Shown here: piece by piece, positions 58,401-61,007 of the stretch
Numbering within the stretch: the first letter of the stretch is position 1
Layout: each line of letters opens with the position of its first letter
Assembly (NCBI RefSeq): GCF_033118175.1
Contig: NC_083714.1
Location: 12,214,001-12,278,000, forward strand
Direction: 5' to 3'
From: Dama dama
Taxonomy: Eukaryota > Chordata > Mammalia > Artiodactyla > Cervidae
Length of the DNA: 64,000 bases
Translations under genes and position numbers: made by a program
The notes under the pieces: generated by a model
Databases searched by the model: none
Seen by the model: only the letters and a program-made list of their open reading frames with translations
Told to the model about the DNA's origin: nothing

Positions 58401-61007
58401 GATGTGGTGTATATATATATATATATATAAGGAATACTACTCAGCTATACAAAAGACTGAAATTTTGCCATTTGCAGCAAAATGGATGGACTTGGAGGGC
58501 ATTACGCTAAGTGAAATAAGTCAGAAAGAGAAAGCAAAATACTGTATGATGTCAATCATATGTGGAATCTAAAAAATACAACAAACTAGTGAATATAACA
58601 AAAAAAGCAGTAGATTCTCAGGCATAGAGAACAACTAGTGGTTATTTGTGTGTGGAGAGGGGCATTATGTTTTAGGGGTTGGGAGGGTGGGAAGTACAAA
58701 CTATTGGGTGTCAGATAGGCTCACAGACATATCATACAACCTGGGGAATATAGCCAGTATTTTGTAATAACTACAAATGGAAAGCAACATTTAAAATTTG
58801 TACTTAGAAGTCTGAAAAATCTGAAGGGAAATTCACTTGGGAATAAGGCTGAAGAGAACAAATTATTGAAATTAAATGTGTTAAGGTATCAGTAAGTATT
58901 TTTCTATCTAACTTCGTGTACCTTCTTAGTTTTCTGATAATGAGGATATATGTGTTCTCATGTCACTGTCTTCACACTTCAGAACCAGTCCCTCATTCCC
59001 AGTGAAAGCTGCCCTCAACCTAGAAGACCCAACCCCTTTTGTCTAAGATACTGATGGTTTTTTAGGCCTGCACATATCTCTGTATCCCCAACTATATAAT
59101 TTAGTGCTCCCCATAATGGGATCCCAAGGCAAGTGTGGGTGAGCACTGCTCTTCAAACCTTACCACGCACATCTCAACACTTAGCCCTGAGCATGCATGC
59201 CTGAGACAGGATGTGGTTAAGACCAAAGTACTTGAGCTATGAGGCAGAAACTAGAGGTTGTATTAAAATTGCCTCTATGAAATAGATAAACAACAAGGTA
59301 TAGCCCAAGGGAACTATATTCTATATTTTGTGATAAGCCATCATGGAAAAGAACATGAAAAAGAATATATACACATGTATAACCAAATCACTCTGCTGTA
59401 TAGCAGAAGTGAACACAATCTTGTAAATCAAGTCTACTTCAATAAAATAAAATTTCAAAATGCTTCTATGAACACACTCACCGGAATTCCATTGATGCCA
59501 AGAAAGCCGGGAACACCCATGGGACCCTAAAAAAGGGAGTAGGAATGTAAGAGATGGGTCCAACTTATCTCCATTAGGTGAGGTAGGTTTGTTCATGTAG
59601 TTAATGACCTAAGTTGTTAAGAAGTGTTTTGTACCCCAACCGCCCCCCACCCCACACATCACATCACTTTGCTGTCTACTACACTTCCAAGTGATCACTA
59701 GCCTTTACCTAAGGTCTTGGGCAGTTCTTGTCTTAGACCATGTGGTATCGGACCTAAAAATAAGGCTCAGTATTATATGGTGCCTTGACATCTGGGAAGG
59801 CTGCATGCGGGCTTGCTAAGTCTTTGCAGCCCTAGCCCGCCAGGTTTCTCTGTCCATGGGATTCTCCAGGCAAGAACACTGGAGTGGGTTGTCATTTCCT
59901 CCTCCAGGGGATCTTCCTGACCCAGGGATCAAACCCATGTCTCTTATGTCTCCTGCATTGGCAGGCAGGTTCTTCACCACTAGTGCCACCTGGGAAGCCC
60001 TGGGAAAATTGAGGAGTGCCTCAAACGGCATTTTGCTCCTGATGAGATCTTTCAGGCAAACAACTCTCCTTATCAAATATACTGGGCACAGTTCCTGCTT
60101 GTTCCTGAGTTGTAGGTTTCAGTTCCCTGCTGGCCCAATGAATTATTCAAACAAGCCAGTCATATCCTCCTTTAGGAACCTAGGGACACTCATCCTCTTG
60201 ACATGGCACAGTTTGCCTCTCACAGCCCTTCTGGTTTATTTTGTTCCAGAGCGCAAGCACTGTGTGACCCTGCACGGTGTGTGATGTCCTCTTCCACTGT
60301 GAGTGTATGTGACTTATAAACCTGTTGTTGATCTCTTCTGTCCTGTGCCAGGTGTCACATACTTGGCCATCTGCAGAACCCTAGGGTAGGAATCCTGCTC
60401 TCACCAATGTGGTAAATAGGAAGTGATTAACTGCTAACCTCAGACAGCCAGCTGCCATGACATGACCAATCCCCTTTCTTGCATCTCTTTCCCCATATCT
60501 GTGGCCCAGCTGGTTTCCAAGCATTCTGACCCCTGGTGTCCCATTCCCCTTGTTTGGATTCCTCTGCTGCCCTGTTGATTGGCCTTCTGACCCACCTCTA
60601 GCTCAAATCCTCTGTACTTTTCCACCACGGTCATCCCATTTGTCTGGCAAATAGCTGATACCTGGACTTTCTGACTTGCTGGCTACAGGATTCTCTCCAG
60701 AAATGGGAGCATATCACCCAGCCTACCTATTATTAAAGTGTGTAGCCTGGCACCAAAGTATGTGCAATTAGTATTCTTTTCATAAATAAACAGAGCTGAG
60801 GTTTAGAACCTTTCACCTTCACACCCATGGCCCATGAGTCAAAGGAAAACTCAAGCTTTGGTTTGAGCTTACCTTATCGCCTTTTGGTCCATACAGTCCC
60901 AGCGGGCCTGGGGAGCCCCTTTCTCCTTTCAAGCCTGATAAACCACTAGGGCCAGGAAGTCCTTGAGGACCTGTTGGACCTTGAATTCCAATTGGTCCTG
61001 GTCTCCC
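2294..61007 (-). CDS. COL4A6: COL4A6, collagen type IV alpha-6 chain, 34 internal exons (5' and 3' ends outside window)
   Basis: Type IV collagen alpha-6 forms basement-membrane networks, typically as alpha5-alpha5-alpha6 trimers secreted into the extracellular matrix. Seen: 34 minus-strand exons joining to 3538 nt, open throughout, almost all Gly-X-Y with the short interruptions typical of type IV chains. Known and remembered: the order of interruptions (PPSTGELEFMGFPKGKKG, FIDTDGAVIS, GRTTTG, FCACDGG, ITLPCII, LVHLPELPG, GAENGAPG, SITG) matches human alpha-6 rather than alpha-5. Exons w1-w13 begin and end on whole codons. From w14 on, most glycine codons are split 1/2 across introns, except at the w18/w19, w19/w20 and w28/w29 borders. 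Neither the NC1 domain nor the signal peptide is in the window. In mammals COL4A6 lies head-to-head with COL4A5 on X; that promoter is not here. No sign of pseudogenisation. Confidence 0.97.
2658..3168 (+). mobile_element. Three Bov-tA type SINE copies in a row
   Basis: Forward heads start at 2658, 2758 and 2968 (each gggcttc...). The first two stop at cccactccagta or close to it, and the third is near full length to 3168. All lie in the 868-nt intron between w34 and w33. Confidence 0.88.
3288..3359 (-). CDS. COL4A6: COL4A6 exon w33
   Basis: 72 nt, split glycine at both ends, all triplets: FPGLPGLHGLNG, LPGTKGTHGTP. Nearly identical to remembered human alpha-6. Acceptor cctcag, donor CAG/gtaagc. 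Confidence 0.93.
3474..3902 (-). mobile_element. L1 3' end, antisense
   Basis: Poly-T, then the L1 3' end in reverse (ggataattactttacaata), through ttccacatatatgtgttag to cttacttcactctgtataa. 5'-truncated, in the intron between w33 and w32. Confidence 0.8.
4013..4230 (+). mobile_element. Bov-tA type SINE
   Basis: Forward copy from gggcctcccaggtggcg to gagtcggacttgactgagcg. Confidence 0.88.
4254..4390 (-). mobile_element. Bov-tA type SINE, truncated
   Basis: Reverse tail half only (gtgctgcgctaagtcacttt to ccatgtcctcctccagg). It lies head to tail with the preceding opposite-strand copy. Confidence 0.82.
4738..4845 (-). CDS. COL4A6: COL4A6 exon w32
   Basis: 108 nt, split glycine at both ends, all triplets: LPGVAGMRGNPG, LPGSPGHPGATG, PLGPPGLIGTK. 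Acceptor tcttag, donor AAG/gtatgt. Confidence 0.93.
4939..5046 (-). CDS. COL4A6: COL4A6 exon w31 (weak donor)
   Basis: 108 nt, split glycine at both ends, all triplets: VKGKDGPVGDVG, FPGNKGEDGKVG, ISGDVGLPGFL. Acceptor ttgtag, donor TAG/gtacca, weak. The next intron is only 93 nt (4846-4938). Confidence 0.92.
5233..5358 (+). mobile_element. Bov-tA type SINE, 5'-truncated
   Basis: Forward second half, from aagggcatggcaaccta to the gaagcagcttagcacgca tail. Confidence 0.82.
5699..5773 (-). CDS. COL4A6: COL4A6 exon w30
   Basis: 75 nt, split glycine at both ends. Encodes DQGQTPGISGSPG and PKGQPGESGFK. Human DNGQTVEISGSPG carries an interruption here (from memory) that is a regular triplet in this copy (QTPGIS). 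Acceptor ctccag, donor AAG/gtaagg. Confidence 0.93.
6320..6984 (-). mobile_element. L1 insertion with inverted 5' part; target duplication overlaps the w29 donor
   Basis: 6332-6733 is an L1 3' end on the minus strand with its A-tail at the left. 6734-6972 is the adjoining upstream L1 piece in the opposite orientation, the pattern made by twin priming. Flanks tccttatctttt (6320-6331) and tccttacctttt (6973-6984) agree at 11 of 12 bases and act as the target-site duplication. The right copy contains the last bases of exon w29 and its gt donor. Confidence 0.85.
6980..7043 (-). CDS. COL4A6: COL4A6 exon w29 (L1 insertion touches its donor)
   Basis: 64 nt, enters in phase 0 and leaves after one glycine base. 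Encodes GSQGLSGVPGLPGASG and LPGLK. Acceptor ttgaag, with a second in-frame AG nine bases further in; donor AAG/gtaagg. The donor lies inside the target-site duplication of an L1 that starts 7 nt downstream, at 6972. Confidence 0.93.
7044..8885. other. COL4A6 intron between w29 and w28
   Basis: Mostly unique sequence. A MIR-like stretch lies near 8080-8300. The 7230-7760 part has open reading on both strands but no family I recognise and no repeat I can name. Confidence 0.6.
8085..8300 (-). repeat. MIR
   Basis: Reverse MIR features: tgccatgtaccaaataca, gaacagatgagaaaagtaag and cccaaatcacagagcttatg. Confidence 0.6.
8886..9067 (-). CDS. COL4A6: COL4A6 exon w28
   Basis: 182 nt, enters in phase 1 and ends on a whole codon (GES). 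Encodes DKGEAGHPGPPGLPG, APGFPSLIKGLSG (interruption) and RPGSPGSIGLRG to GFPGIPGES. Acceptor tcccag, donor AGT/gtaagt. Confidence 0.94.
9068..9551. other. COL4A6 intron between w28 and w27
   Basis: 484 nt of GC-rich unique sequence. No repeat or coding exon seen; apparent plus-strand reading frames here are the complement of flanking collagen exons. Confidence 0.6.
9552..9677 (-). CDS. COL4A6: COL4A6 exon w27 (long interruption, weak donor)
   Basis: 126 nt, split glycine at both ends. Encodes DRGEPGLFGIPS, the interruption HRPPMLNLRFKG, then DKGSQGSAGAIG and FPGPR. Human has PRRPMSNLWLKG (from memory). Acceptor ctgcag, donor GAG/gtactg, poor at +4 and +5. Confidence 0.93.
9678..10118. other. 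COL4A6 intron between w27 and w26
   Basis: 441 nt with nothing recognisable beyond splice signals and a small direct repeat (catatcagctctt) near 9738-9764. Confidence 0.55.
10119..10262 (-). CDS. COL4A6: COL4A6 exon w26
   Basis: 144 nt, split glycine at both ends. Encodes EKGSVGLTGFPGIPG, LPGIPGASGLKG, IPGSTGRVGPSG and WAGSPGEK. The frame stays open past the donor AAG/gtgagc, but the next exon supplies the GDRGEPG that aligns with human, which fixes this donor. Acceptor caacag. A MIR begins about 20 nt upstream. Confidence 0.93.
10284..10443 (-). repeat. MIR abutting the w26 acceptor
   Basis: Reverse MIR (attatccctgtttgacata, caaagtcacacagctagaa, agattcaaacccaag). It begins about 21 nt from the exon edge, so the likely branch-point region is MIR-derived. 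Confidence 0.65.
10846..11050 (-). mobile_element. Bov-tA type SINE
   Basis: Reverse copy from gtgttagttgcccagtgtct to gaaccaccagggaagccc, in the intron between w26 and w25. Confidence 0.9.
11145..11315 (-). CDS. COL4A6: COL4A6 exon w25
   Basis: 171 nt, split glycine at both ends. Encodes HPGKKGPRGEIG, the break LPASAGKRG (human SIVKKG at this place, from memory), LPGLKGLPGPPG and PIGFLGNSGLPG to GLPGPK. Acceptor attcag, donor AGG/gtaagt. Confidence 0.94.
11316..12366. other. COL4A6 intron between w25 and w24, unique part
   Basis: No repeat or exon recognised. The rest of the intron (12367-12820) is one copy of an intragenic duplication. Confidence 0.55.
12367..12850. repeat. Intragenic duplication, copy A (w24 donor region)
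   Basis: About 480 bp, including 30 bp of exon w24, its donor and the intron beyond it. It matches 32502-33093 in the same orientation over many runs, for example ctgcaaacactaggctg and cttaagtctgtcaagttggg. Copy A is about 110 bp shorter in the middle. Confidence 0.88.
12821..12982 (-). CDS. COL4A6: COL4A6 exon w24 (source of an intragenic duplication)
   Basis: 162 nt, split glycine at both ends. Encodes LLGKSGLLGPKGERG, SPGIPGRVGQPGPPG, PSGLFGIKGKPG and LRGPPGFPGIS. Acceptor ccttag, donor CAG/gtaggt. The last ~28 nt, the donor and about 450 bp of the following intron recur at 32502-33093 in another intron of the gene. Confidence 0.95.
12983..13348. other. COL4A6 intron between w24 and w23
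   Basis: 366 nt; no repeat or exon seen. Confidence 0.55.
13349..13570 (-). CDS. COL4A6: COL4A6 exon w23 (largest exon in window)
   Basis: 222 nt, split glycine at both ends, 73 whole codons. Encodes FPGPHGEKGLPGFPG, LPGKDGLPGKVGSPG, the break GDILGAENGAPG, and GEQGLQGLPGDRG to GLPGLK. Acceptor ttttag, donor AGG/gtgact. Confidence 0.95.
14000..14202 (+). mobile_element. MER5A-type hAT DNA transposon relic
   Basis: Ends are inverted relatives (gtggttctcagactg and agtttgagaaccgctgg). The interior has cagaatcccctgg, gcttctgatcagtaac and gaggtgatgctgatgctgc, the MER5A pattern. Confidence 0.8.
14320..14470 (+). repeat. MIR, degraded
   Basis: Forward MIR words: gagtcctagccctgtcact, tgatctcaggcgagtcac, cagtttcctcctctgaacct. 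Boundaries are uncertain. Confidence 0.45.
14673..14780 (-). CDS. COL4A6: COL4A6 exon w22 (LVHLPELPG interruption)
   Basis: 108 nt, split glycine at both ends. Encodes PKGARGLPGAPGQPG, LRGNKGNPGSPG and the hydrophobic interruption LVHLPELP, identical to remembered human alpha-6. Acceptor tttcag, donor CAG/gtaaga. Confidence 0.95.
14872..15003 (+). mobile_element. CHR-2 type SINE
   Basis: Forward copy beginning aggaattccctggagtcca and containing ttcattccctggttgggg and aactaggatcccacaagcc, ended by an (AAAC)n tail. The CHR-2 family is found in whales, hippos and ruminants. Confidence 0.82.
15202..15273 (-). CDS. COL4A6: COL4A6 exon w21 (ITLPCII interruption)
   Basis: 72 nt, split glycine at both ends. 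Encodes (G)ITLPCIITGPYG, then PSGLPGAPGFP. The Cys-containing non-triplet run ITLPCII matches human alpha-6. Acceptor ttacag, donor CAG/gtatgg. Confidence 0.94.
16327..16565 (+). repeat. MIR, nearly full length
   Basis: Forward MIR: acagtataatgtattggtta, gggctctgaagccagacaga, tctgctactaactagttgta, aacctctctgagtctcatg, agcacagtgctgggcac. Confidence 0.85.
18980..19172 (+). mobile_element. L1 3' end
   Basis: Forward L1 3' terminus: aaccaacaggacctactgt, tagcacagggatctctgctc, and an A-rich tail after aataaaaggttg. Confidence 0.75.
20864..21047 (-). CDS. COL4A6: COL4A6 exon w20
   Basis: 184 nt, enters in phase 0 and leaves after one glycine base. Encodes GDGAQGFPGEKGLPG, LPGEKGHTGPTGPPG, the break IGLPGAPG, and RGLPGDKGVDG to GPRGVP. 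Acceptor gttcag, donor CAG/gtgaat. The next exon is 5.6 kb away. Confidence 0.95.
21048..21558. other. COL4A6 intron between w20 and w19
   Basis: 511 nt; no repeat or exon recognised. Confidence 0.55.
21559..21738 (-). CDS. COL4A6: COL4A6 exon w19
   Basis: 180 nt, 60 residues, phase 0 at both ends. Begins GVFGPRGPAGPKGKKG, has the interruption DPTLSTGSGMPG, and ends GIPGLPGLPGLL. Human has EPILSTIQGMPG here (from memory). Acceptor tgtcag, donor CTG/gtaagt. Confidence 0.94.
21739..22224. other. COL4A6 intron between w19 and w18
   Basis: 486 nt. A weak MIR/L2-like stretch may lie near 21930-21990 (tttgaggatgggaactttg); nothing firm. Confidence 0.5.
22225..22385 (-). CDS. COL4A6: COL4A6 exon w18 (FCACDGG, two cysteines)
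   Basis: 161 nt, enters in phase 1 and ends on a whole codon (GDP). It starts DPGFCACDGGVPNMGPPG and then runs GEPGLPGPPGLLG to GSGGAQGPSGDP. The two closely spaced cysteines in FCACDGG are shared with human alpha-6. Acceptor ctccag, donor CCA/gtaagt. Confidence 0.95.
22386..24086. other. COL4A6 intron between w18 and w17
   Basis: Contains a MER5-type relic (22950-23128). The rest is unique as far as I can see. Confidence 0.55.
22950..23128 (+). mobile_element. MER5A-type DNA transposon relic
   Basis: Forward MER5 words: tttgaatcacctgggatgc, tgctgggcctcactccagga, tggtgattctcatgtctag, gttgagaattactatc. Confidence 0.65.
24087..24191 (-). CDS. COL4A6: COL4A6 exon w17 (diverged interruption)
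   Basis: 105 nt, split glycine at both ends. It opens with a non-collagenous run AASETGTLQSTEP, then GLPGLRGEQGPKGHAG and LKGMK. The length equals the human interruption (SPEFETETLHNKES, from memory) but few residues match, so this loop evolves fast. Acceptor cctgaag (AAG type), donor AAG/gtgatc. Confidence 0.92.
24192..25136. other. COL4A6 intron between w17 and w16
   Basis: 945 nt. Apart from the truncated SINE at 24661-24797 I see nothing recognisable. Confidence 0.5.
24661..24797 (+). mobile_element. Bov-tA type SINE, 5'-truncated
   Basis: Forward second half, from gaagatcccctggaggagg to gttggacacgactgagcac. Confidence 0.85.
25137..25277 (-). CDS. COL4A6: COL4A6 exon w16 (GRTTTG interruption)
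   Basis: 141 nt, split glycine at both ends. Encodes GGPGALGPKGALGLKG, ERGNPGRTTTGATG and LPGRDGLPGLPGLSGPP. GRTTTGATG is the counterpart of GRTTIGAAG in human alpha-6. Acceptor ttccag, donor CTG/gtaagt. Confidence 0.94.
25602..25734 (-). mobile_element. CHR-2 type SINE
   Basis: Reverse copy: poly-T, ggctgtgccatgtggcatgt, gggatcttagttccccaacc, ggactgccaagaagtccc. In the intron between w16 and w15. Confidence 0.8.
26350..26457 (-). CDS. COL4A6: COL4A6 exon w15
   Basis: 108 nt, phase 1 in and phase 1 out. Encodes (G)YPGDPGMPGLPGLKGDEG, IQGLPGPPGTPG and LPALPG; LPALPG breaks the triplets, as LPALSG does in human. Acceptor tgccag, donor CAG/gtgaaa. Confidence 0.94.
26458..27471. other. COL4A6 intron between w15 and w14
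   Basis: 1014 nt with no repeat or exon I recognise. Confidence 0.5.
27472..27541 (-). CDS. COL4A6: COL4A6 exon w14 (FIDTDGAVIS interruption, phase change)
   Basis: 70 nt: starts in phase 0 and ends after the first base of a glycine codon. It encodes GEKGGIGLPGPD, then IFIDTDGAVIS, an interruption that in human reads VFIDIDGAVIS (from memory). Acceptor ttgcag, donor CAG/gtgcaa, weak. From here on most exon borders split glycine codons 1/2. Confidence 0.94.
28362..28690 (+). repeat. Solo LTR relic of the ERVL-MaLR (MLT1/MST) group
   Basis: Ancient LTR ending with the MaLR signature: ctccagaactatgaggaat, aaatttctcttgtttataag, ccacccagtctgtgatattt. No internal retroviral region or open frame is attached. 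It ends about 65 nt from exon w13. Confidence 0.7.
28756..28809 (-). CDS. COL4A6: COL4A6 exon w13
   Basis: 54 nt, 18 residues GRKGSSGFPGLNGFPGIK, six perfect triplets. Acceptor ttcacag, donor AAG/gtaatg, phase 0. It is the last exon of the whole-codon series; the next exon ends inside a glycine codon. A MaLR-type LTR ends about 65 nt downstream, in the following intron. Confidence 0.93.
28810..29289. other. COL4A6 intron between w13 and w12
   Basis: 480 nt; no repeat or exon recognised. Confidence 0.5.
29290..29334 (-). CDS. COL4A6: COL4A6 exon w12
   Basis: 45 nt, 15 residues GPMGLEGVQGLPGSQ, five perfect triplets, counterpart of human GPMGSEGVQGPPGQQ. Acceptor ttacag, donor CAG/gtattt, which is weak beyond +3. 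Phase 0. Confidence 0.93.
29335..30383. other. COL4A6 intron between w12 and w11
   Basis: 1049 nt. A tandem cattcacatcattcacatcat stretch occurs near 30079-30099; otherwise nothing. Confidence 0.5.
30384..30443 (-). CDS. COL4A6: COL4A6 exon w11 (one triplet shorter than human)
   Basis: 60 nt, 20 residues GFGIAGEKGEKGIPG then LPGPR. Human, from memory, has three consecutive GEK triplets here; this copy has two, so it is one triplet shorter with the frame kept. Acceptor ctttag, donor AGG/gtatga, phase 0. Confidence 0.94.
30511..30725 (-). mobile_element. Bov-tA type SINE
   Basis: Reverse copy from gtgaaagtgttagtcacgca to actgagccacctcggaagc. Confidence 0.9.
31655..31790 (-). mobile_element. 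Bov-tA type SINE, truncated
   Basis: Reverse first half only: ccaggcaagagtactggagt to ccaccagggaagcccatgg. Confidence 0.85.
32502..33093. repeat. Intragenic duplication, copy B, with fragment of exon w24 and its donor
   Basis: Direct-orientation copy of 12367-12850, about 20 kb upstream in the gene. It ends with 28 bp matching the 3' end of exon w24 (33064-33091, minus) followed by an intact gtaggt donor. The fragment would read GAPGFPGIS. Copies show many single-base differences, so the event is old. Confidence 0.88.
34100..34320 (+). repeat. MIR
   Basis: Forward MIR: gggcagtgtggtatgagg, ttcagtctctgttctgct, gtataactctggacaagac, ccatggtttcctcatcagt. Confidence 0.7.
34496..34729 (+). mobile_element. 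Bov-tA type SINE
   Basis: Forward full-length copy from gggcttcccaggtggcgcta to caactcagcaccgcatagc. Confidence 0.92.
35800..36475 (+). repeat. L2 LINE 3' part
   Basis: Old L2: tccaatggcctcccattac, catgacctggctcctgcc, gtcttggcactgtggttctc, and the 3' terminus aggtcagggactcg ... ggcctggcatataggggcc ... gtatttgttgggtaa. Confidence 0.75.
36508..36735 (-). repeat. MIR
   Basis: Reverse MIR: gataagtgccaggcatttat, ttatctcctttaatcctcgt, ggaaactgaggcttagaaa, acatagccagaaactggtg. Confidence 0.75.
36954..37007 (-). CDS. COL4A6: COL4A6 exon w10
   Basis: 54 nt, 18 residues GEPGPQGFPGISGPPGLP, six perfect triplets. Acceptor ttccag, donor CCG/gtaagt, phase 0. The following 6.5 kb intron carries the duplicated fragment of exon w24. 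Confidence 0.94.
37008..38286. other. COL4A6 intron between w10 and w9
   Basis: 1279 nt, AT-rich; no repeat or exon recognised. Confidence 0.5.
38287..38379 (-). CDS. COL4A6: COL4A6 exon w9 (long interruption)
   Basis: 93 nt, 31 residues. After GDVGLPGPAGPP comes the non-triplet stretch PSTGELEFMGFPKG and then KKGSK. It is nearly identical to remembered human alpha-6 and diagnostic against alpha-5. Acceptor ttacag, donor AAG/gtagtg, a weak match at +4 to +6. Phase 0. Confidence 0.95.
38939..39060 (+). repeat. Purine-rich (GA) low-complexity tract
   Basis: About 120 bp of nearly pure A/G on the plus strand (gggggagatggagggggaga and similar), so the COL4A6 pre-mRNA carries a long pyrimidine tract here, between w9 and w8. 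Confidence 0.75.
39383..39424 (-). CDS. COL4A6: COL4A6 exon w8
   Basis: 42 nt, 14 residues GNMGLGFQGEKGVK. The GLGFQG step breaks the triplet register, as in human alpha-6 and the related GLNFQG of alpha-5. Acceptor ccccag, donor AAG/gtaaat, phase 0. Confidence 0.93.
39612..39647 (-). CDS. COL4A6: COL4A6 exon w7
   Basis: 36 nt, 12 residues GPPGPPGFPGPD, four perfect triplets. Acceptor atccag, donor GAT/gtaagt, phase 0. Separated from w8 by a 187-nt intron. Confidence 0.93.
39648..40442. other. COL4A6 intron between w7 and w6
   Basis: 795 nt; no repeat or exon I can support. Confidence 0.5.
40443..40505 (-). CDS. COL4A6: COL4A6 exon w6
   Basis: 63 nt, 21 residues GPQGTAGSPGAVGPI then GPPGLQ, seven perfect triplets. 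Acceptor ctctag, donor CAA/gtaaga, phase 0. An old L1 fragment begins about 50 nt upstream of the acceptor. Confidence 0.94.
40555..41180 (+). mobile_element. L1 3' part (old)
   Basis: Forward L1: gaatattactcagccataaa, gcaacatggatggacctaga, agtgaagtaagtcagacaga, ttgctatacagtagaaatt, with A-rich 3' tail. Includes a GT/TA run at 41073-41102. Confidence 0.8.
41490..41632 (-). repeat. CHR-2-like SINE fragment within old L1
   Basis: ggccatggggtatgtgggat, cttagctcctcgaccaggg and accccctgcattgcag match the reverse CHR-2 head seen at 25602-25734. Confidence 0.65.
42015..42650 (+). repeat. Old L1 ORF2-derived fragment
   Basis: Typical L1 words (gataaagtggacttcgagac, aatattactagggataaag, aaatcagactagaaaccaat). 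No open frame remains. Confidence 0.65.
43356..43421. repeat. Alternating purine/pyrimidine tract, (TG)n then (GC)n
   Basis: 66 bp of strict alternation: about 22 TG units, then about 20 bp mostly GC. A strong candidate for left-handed Z-DNA and a length-variable microsatellite. Confidence 0.92.
44054..44089 (-). CDS. COL4A6: COL4A6 exon w5
   Basis: 36 nt, 12 residues GEPGLPGLDGIT, four perfect triplets. Acceptor actcag, donor ACT/gtaagt, phase 0. Counterpart of human GDPGLPGLDGIT. Very short exons of 36-45 nt are usual in this part of type IV collagen genes. Confidence 0.93.
44090..46202. other. COL4A6 intron between w5 and w4
   Basis: Includes a perfect palindrome (45400-45440), a MIR-like stretch near 44760-44870, and an A-rich stretch at 45250-45300 with AATAAA that may mark an old retrocopy 3' end. 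No exon seen. Confidence 0.5.
45400..45440. repeat. Perfect palindrome, 20-bp arms, 1-nt centre
   Basis: Left arm 45400-45419 (agagctggagatactggaag) is the exact reverse complement of 45421-45440, with a single a at 45420. Confidence 0.97.
46203..46271 (-). CDS. COL4A6: COL4A6 exon w4 (helix interruption)
   Basis: 69 nt, 23 residues beginning GLPGQKGSKGEP, then the interruption VLVQGSFKGMK. In human this reads VLAPGSFKGMK (from memory). Phase 0 at both ends, so skipping would keep the frame. Acceptor actcag, donor AAG/gtaaga. A 53-bp alternating purine/pyrimidine tract lies about 31 nt upstream of the exon. Confidence 0.94.
46303..46355. repeat. Alternating purine/pyrimidine tract next to the w4 acceptor
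   Basis: 53 bp of strict alternation with a (CA)n end at 46331-46354. In the transcript this is a UG-rich run ending about 31 nt before exon w4. Confidence 0.92.
46645..46830 (+). mobile_element. hAT-type (MER) DNA transposon relic
   Basis: agaggttagcggactttttc at one end and ttacagatccctggtctaag at the other, with tgggccagttta inside: the pattern of a short non-autonomous hAT element. Family name not certain. Confidence 0.5.
48152..48351 (-). mobile_element. Bov-tA type SINE
   Basis: Reverse copy from agtgaaagtaaaagttgctc to caccagggaagccc. It lies inside an older MER-type relic whose halves are near 48030-48140 and 48600-48680. Confidence 0.9.
48397..48598 (-). mobile_element. Bov-tA type SINE
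   Basis: Reverse copy from gtgaaagtcactcagtcgtg to gagccaccagggaagtc. Confidence 0.9.
49066..49182 (-). CDS. COL4A6: COL4A6 exon w3 (Cys and N-glycosylation sequon)
   Basis: 117 nt, 39 residues, 13 perfect triplets from GHPGQPGPRG to GYPGLPGPP. It contains GLDGCNGTQG, a cysteine next to an NGT sequon that is also present in human alpha-5 and alpha-6 as I recall them; it fits the disulphide- and glycan-bearing region near the 7S end. Acceptor cag/GGC, donor CCT/gtaagc, phase 0. The upstream intron is 10.3 kb. Confidence 0.95.
50049..50178. repeat. AT-rich, self-complementary low-complexity tract
   Basis: About 130 bp of tatata/acatat words, largely foldback-capable, e.g. attatatatataatata. 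Confidence 0.85.
50500..50720 (+). mobile_element. Bov-tA type SINE
   Basis: Forward copy from ggtggcgctagtggtaaaga to gcagcttagcacagcatagc. Confidence 0.9.
51155..51332 (+). mobile_element. hAT-type DNA transposon relic
   Basis: tagcagtccccaactttttt at the left and agaggttggggatgcctgct at the right are inverted relatives; gggactggttccatgaagac inside. Family not assigned. Confidence 0.5.
51730..52302 (+). mobile_element. BovB (RTE) LINE, 3' fragment
   Basis: Forward BovB 3' region: end of the reverse-transcriptase ORF with stops, SINE-like tail ggggtcacaaagagttggac, and a terminal (caa)n. 5'-truncated and non-coding. Confidence 0.88.
52957..53166 (-). mobile_element. Bov-tA type SINE
   Basis: Reverse copy from gtactgtggtgtcgttctgt to gacctactagggaagcctc. 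Confidence 0.88.
53290..55861 (-). mobile_element. BovB (RTE) LINE with inverted 5' end and target-site duplication
   Basis: 53301-55691 is BovB on the minus strand. Its 3' end carries the short tandem run cagttcagttcagttcag. It covers endonuclease C-terminal and reverse-transcriptase regions that are broken by stops and frame changes (open pieces at 53865-54158, 54883-55251 and 55504-55740). 55692-55850 is the adjoining upstream endonuclease segment in inverted orientation. Flanks tagataagact at 53290-53300 and 55851-55861 are identical. Not capable of coding. Confidence 0.9.
56516..56881 (+). mobile_element. BovB (RTE) LINE, 3' fragment
   Basis: Forward BovB 3' end (aaactgtggtg-like start, ctgaagctgaagctccaata, tail of caataacaacaa). 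Confidence 0.85.
57840..58805 (+). mobile_element. L1 3' part (old)
   Basis: Forward L1 ORF2 C-terminal region and 3' UTR: gacaacctactgaatgggag, aaccacaatgaggtatgacc, acggaatattactcagc-like, aagtgaaataagtcagaaag. Many stops; contains a (TA)n run at 58411-58428. Confidence 0.85.
59283..59461 (+). mobile_element. L1 3' terminus close to the w2 donor
   Basis: Forward L1 end: gggaactatattctatattt, aaccaaatcactctgctgta, aagtctacttcaataaaat, A-rich tail. It ends 20 nt before the exon w2 donor. Confidence 0.8.
59482..59526 (-). CDS. COL4A6: COL4A6 exon w2
   Basis: 45 nt, 15 residues GPMGVPGFLGINGIP, five perfect triplets, phase 0 at both ends. Acceptor ttttag, donor CCG/gtgagt. Identical in sense to the human block at this place. 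An L1 3' end stops only about 20 nt inside the downstream intron. Confidence 0.94.
59818..60003 (-). mobile_element. Bov-tA type SINE, truncated
   Basis: Reverse copy from tagcccgccaggtttctctg to gtgccacctgggaagccc, in the intron between w2 and w1. Confidence 0.88.
60873..61007 (-). CDS. COL4A6: COL4A6 exon w1 (start of triple helix)
   Basis: 135 nt, 45 residues, 15 perfect Gly-X-Y triplets from GRPGPIGIQGPTGPQ to GLYGPKGDK. Acceptor cgcag before GGG, donor AAG/gtaagc, whole codons at both ends. It matches the first long collagenous block after the Cys-rich amino-terminal segment of human alpha-6. The Cys-rich exon (ending CFPEKGAR in human, from memory) is not found between here and 64000, so a longer intron must precede it. 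Confidence 0.95.

Larger units (their letters stand above)
49183..59481. other. COL4A6 intron between w3 and w2 (10.3 kb)
   Basis: The largest intron fully in the window, dominated by BovB and L1. Stretches without identified repeats: 49190-50040, 50720-51150, 52310-52950, 55870-56510, 56890-57830 and 58810-59280. None shows a gene. Confidence 0.6.
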
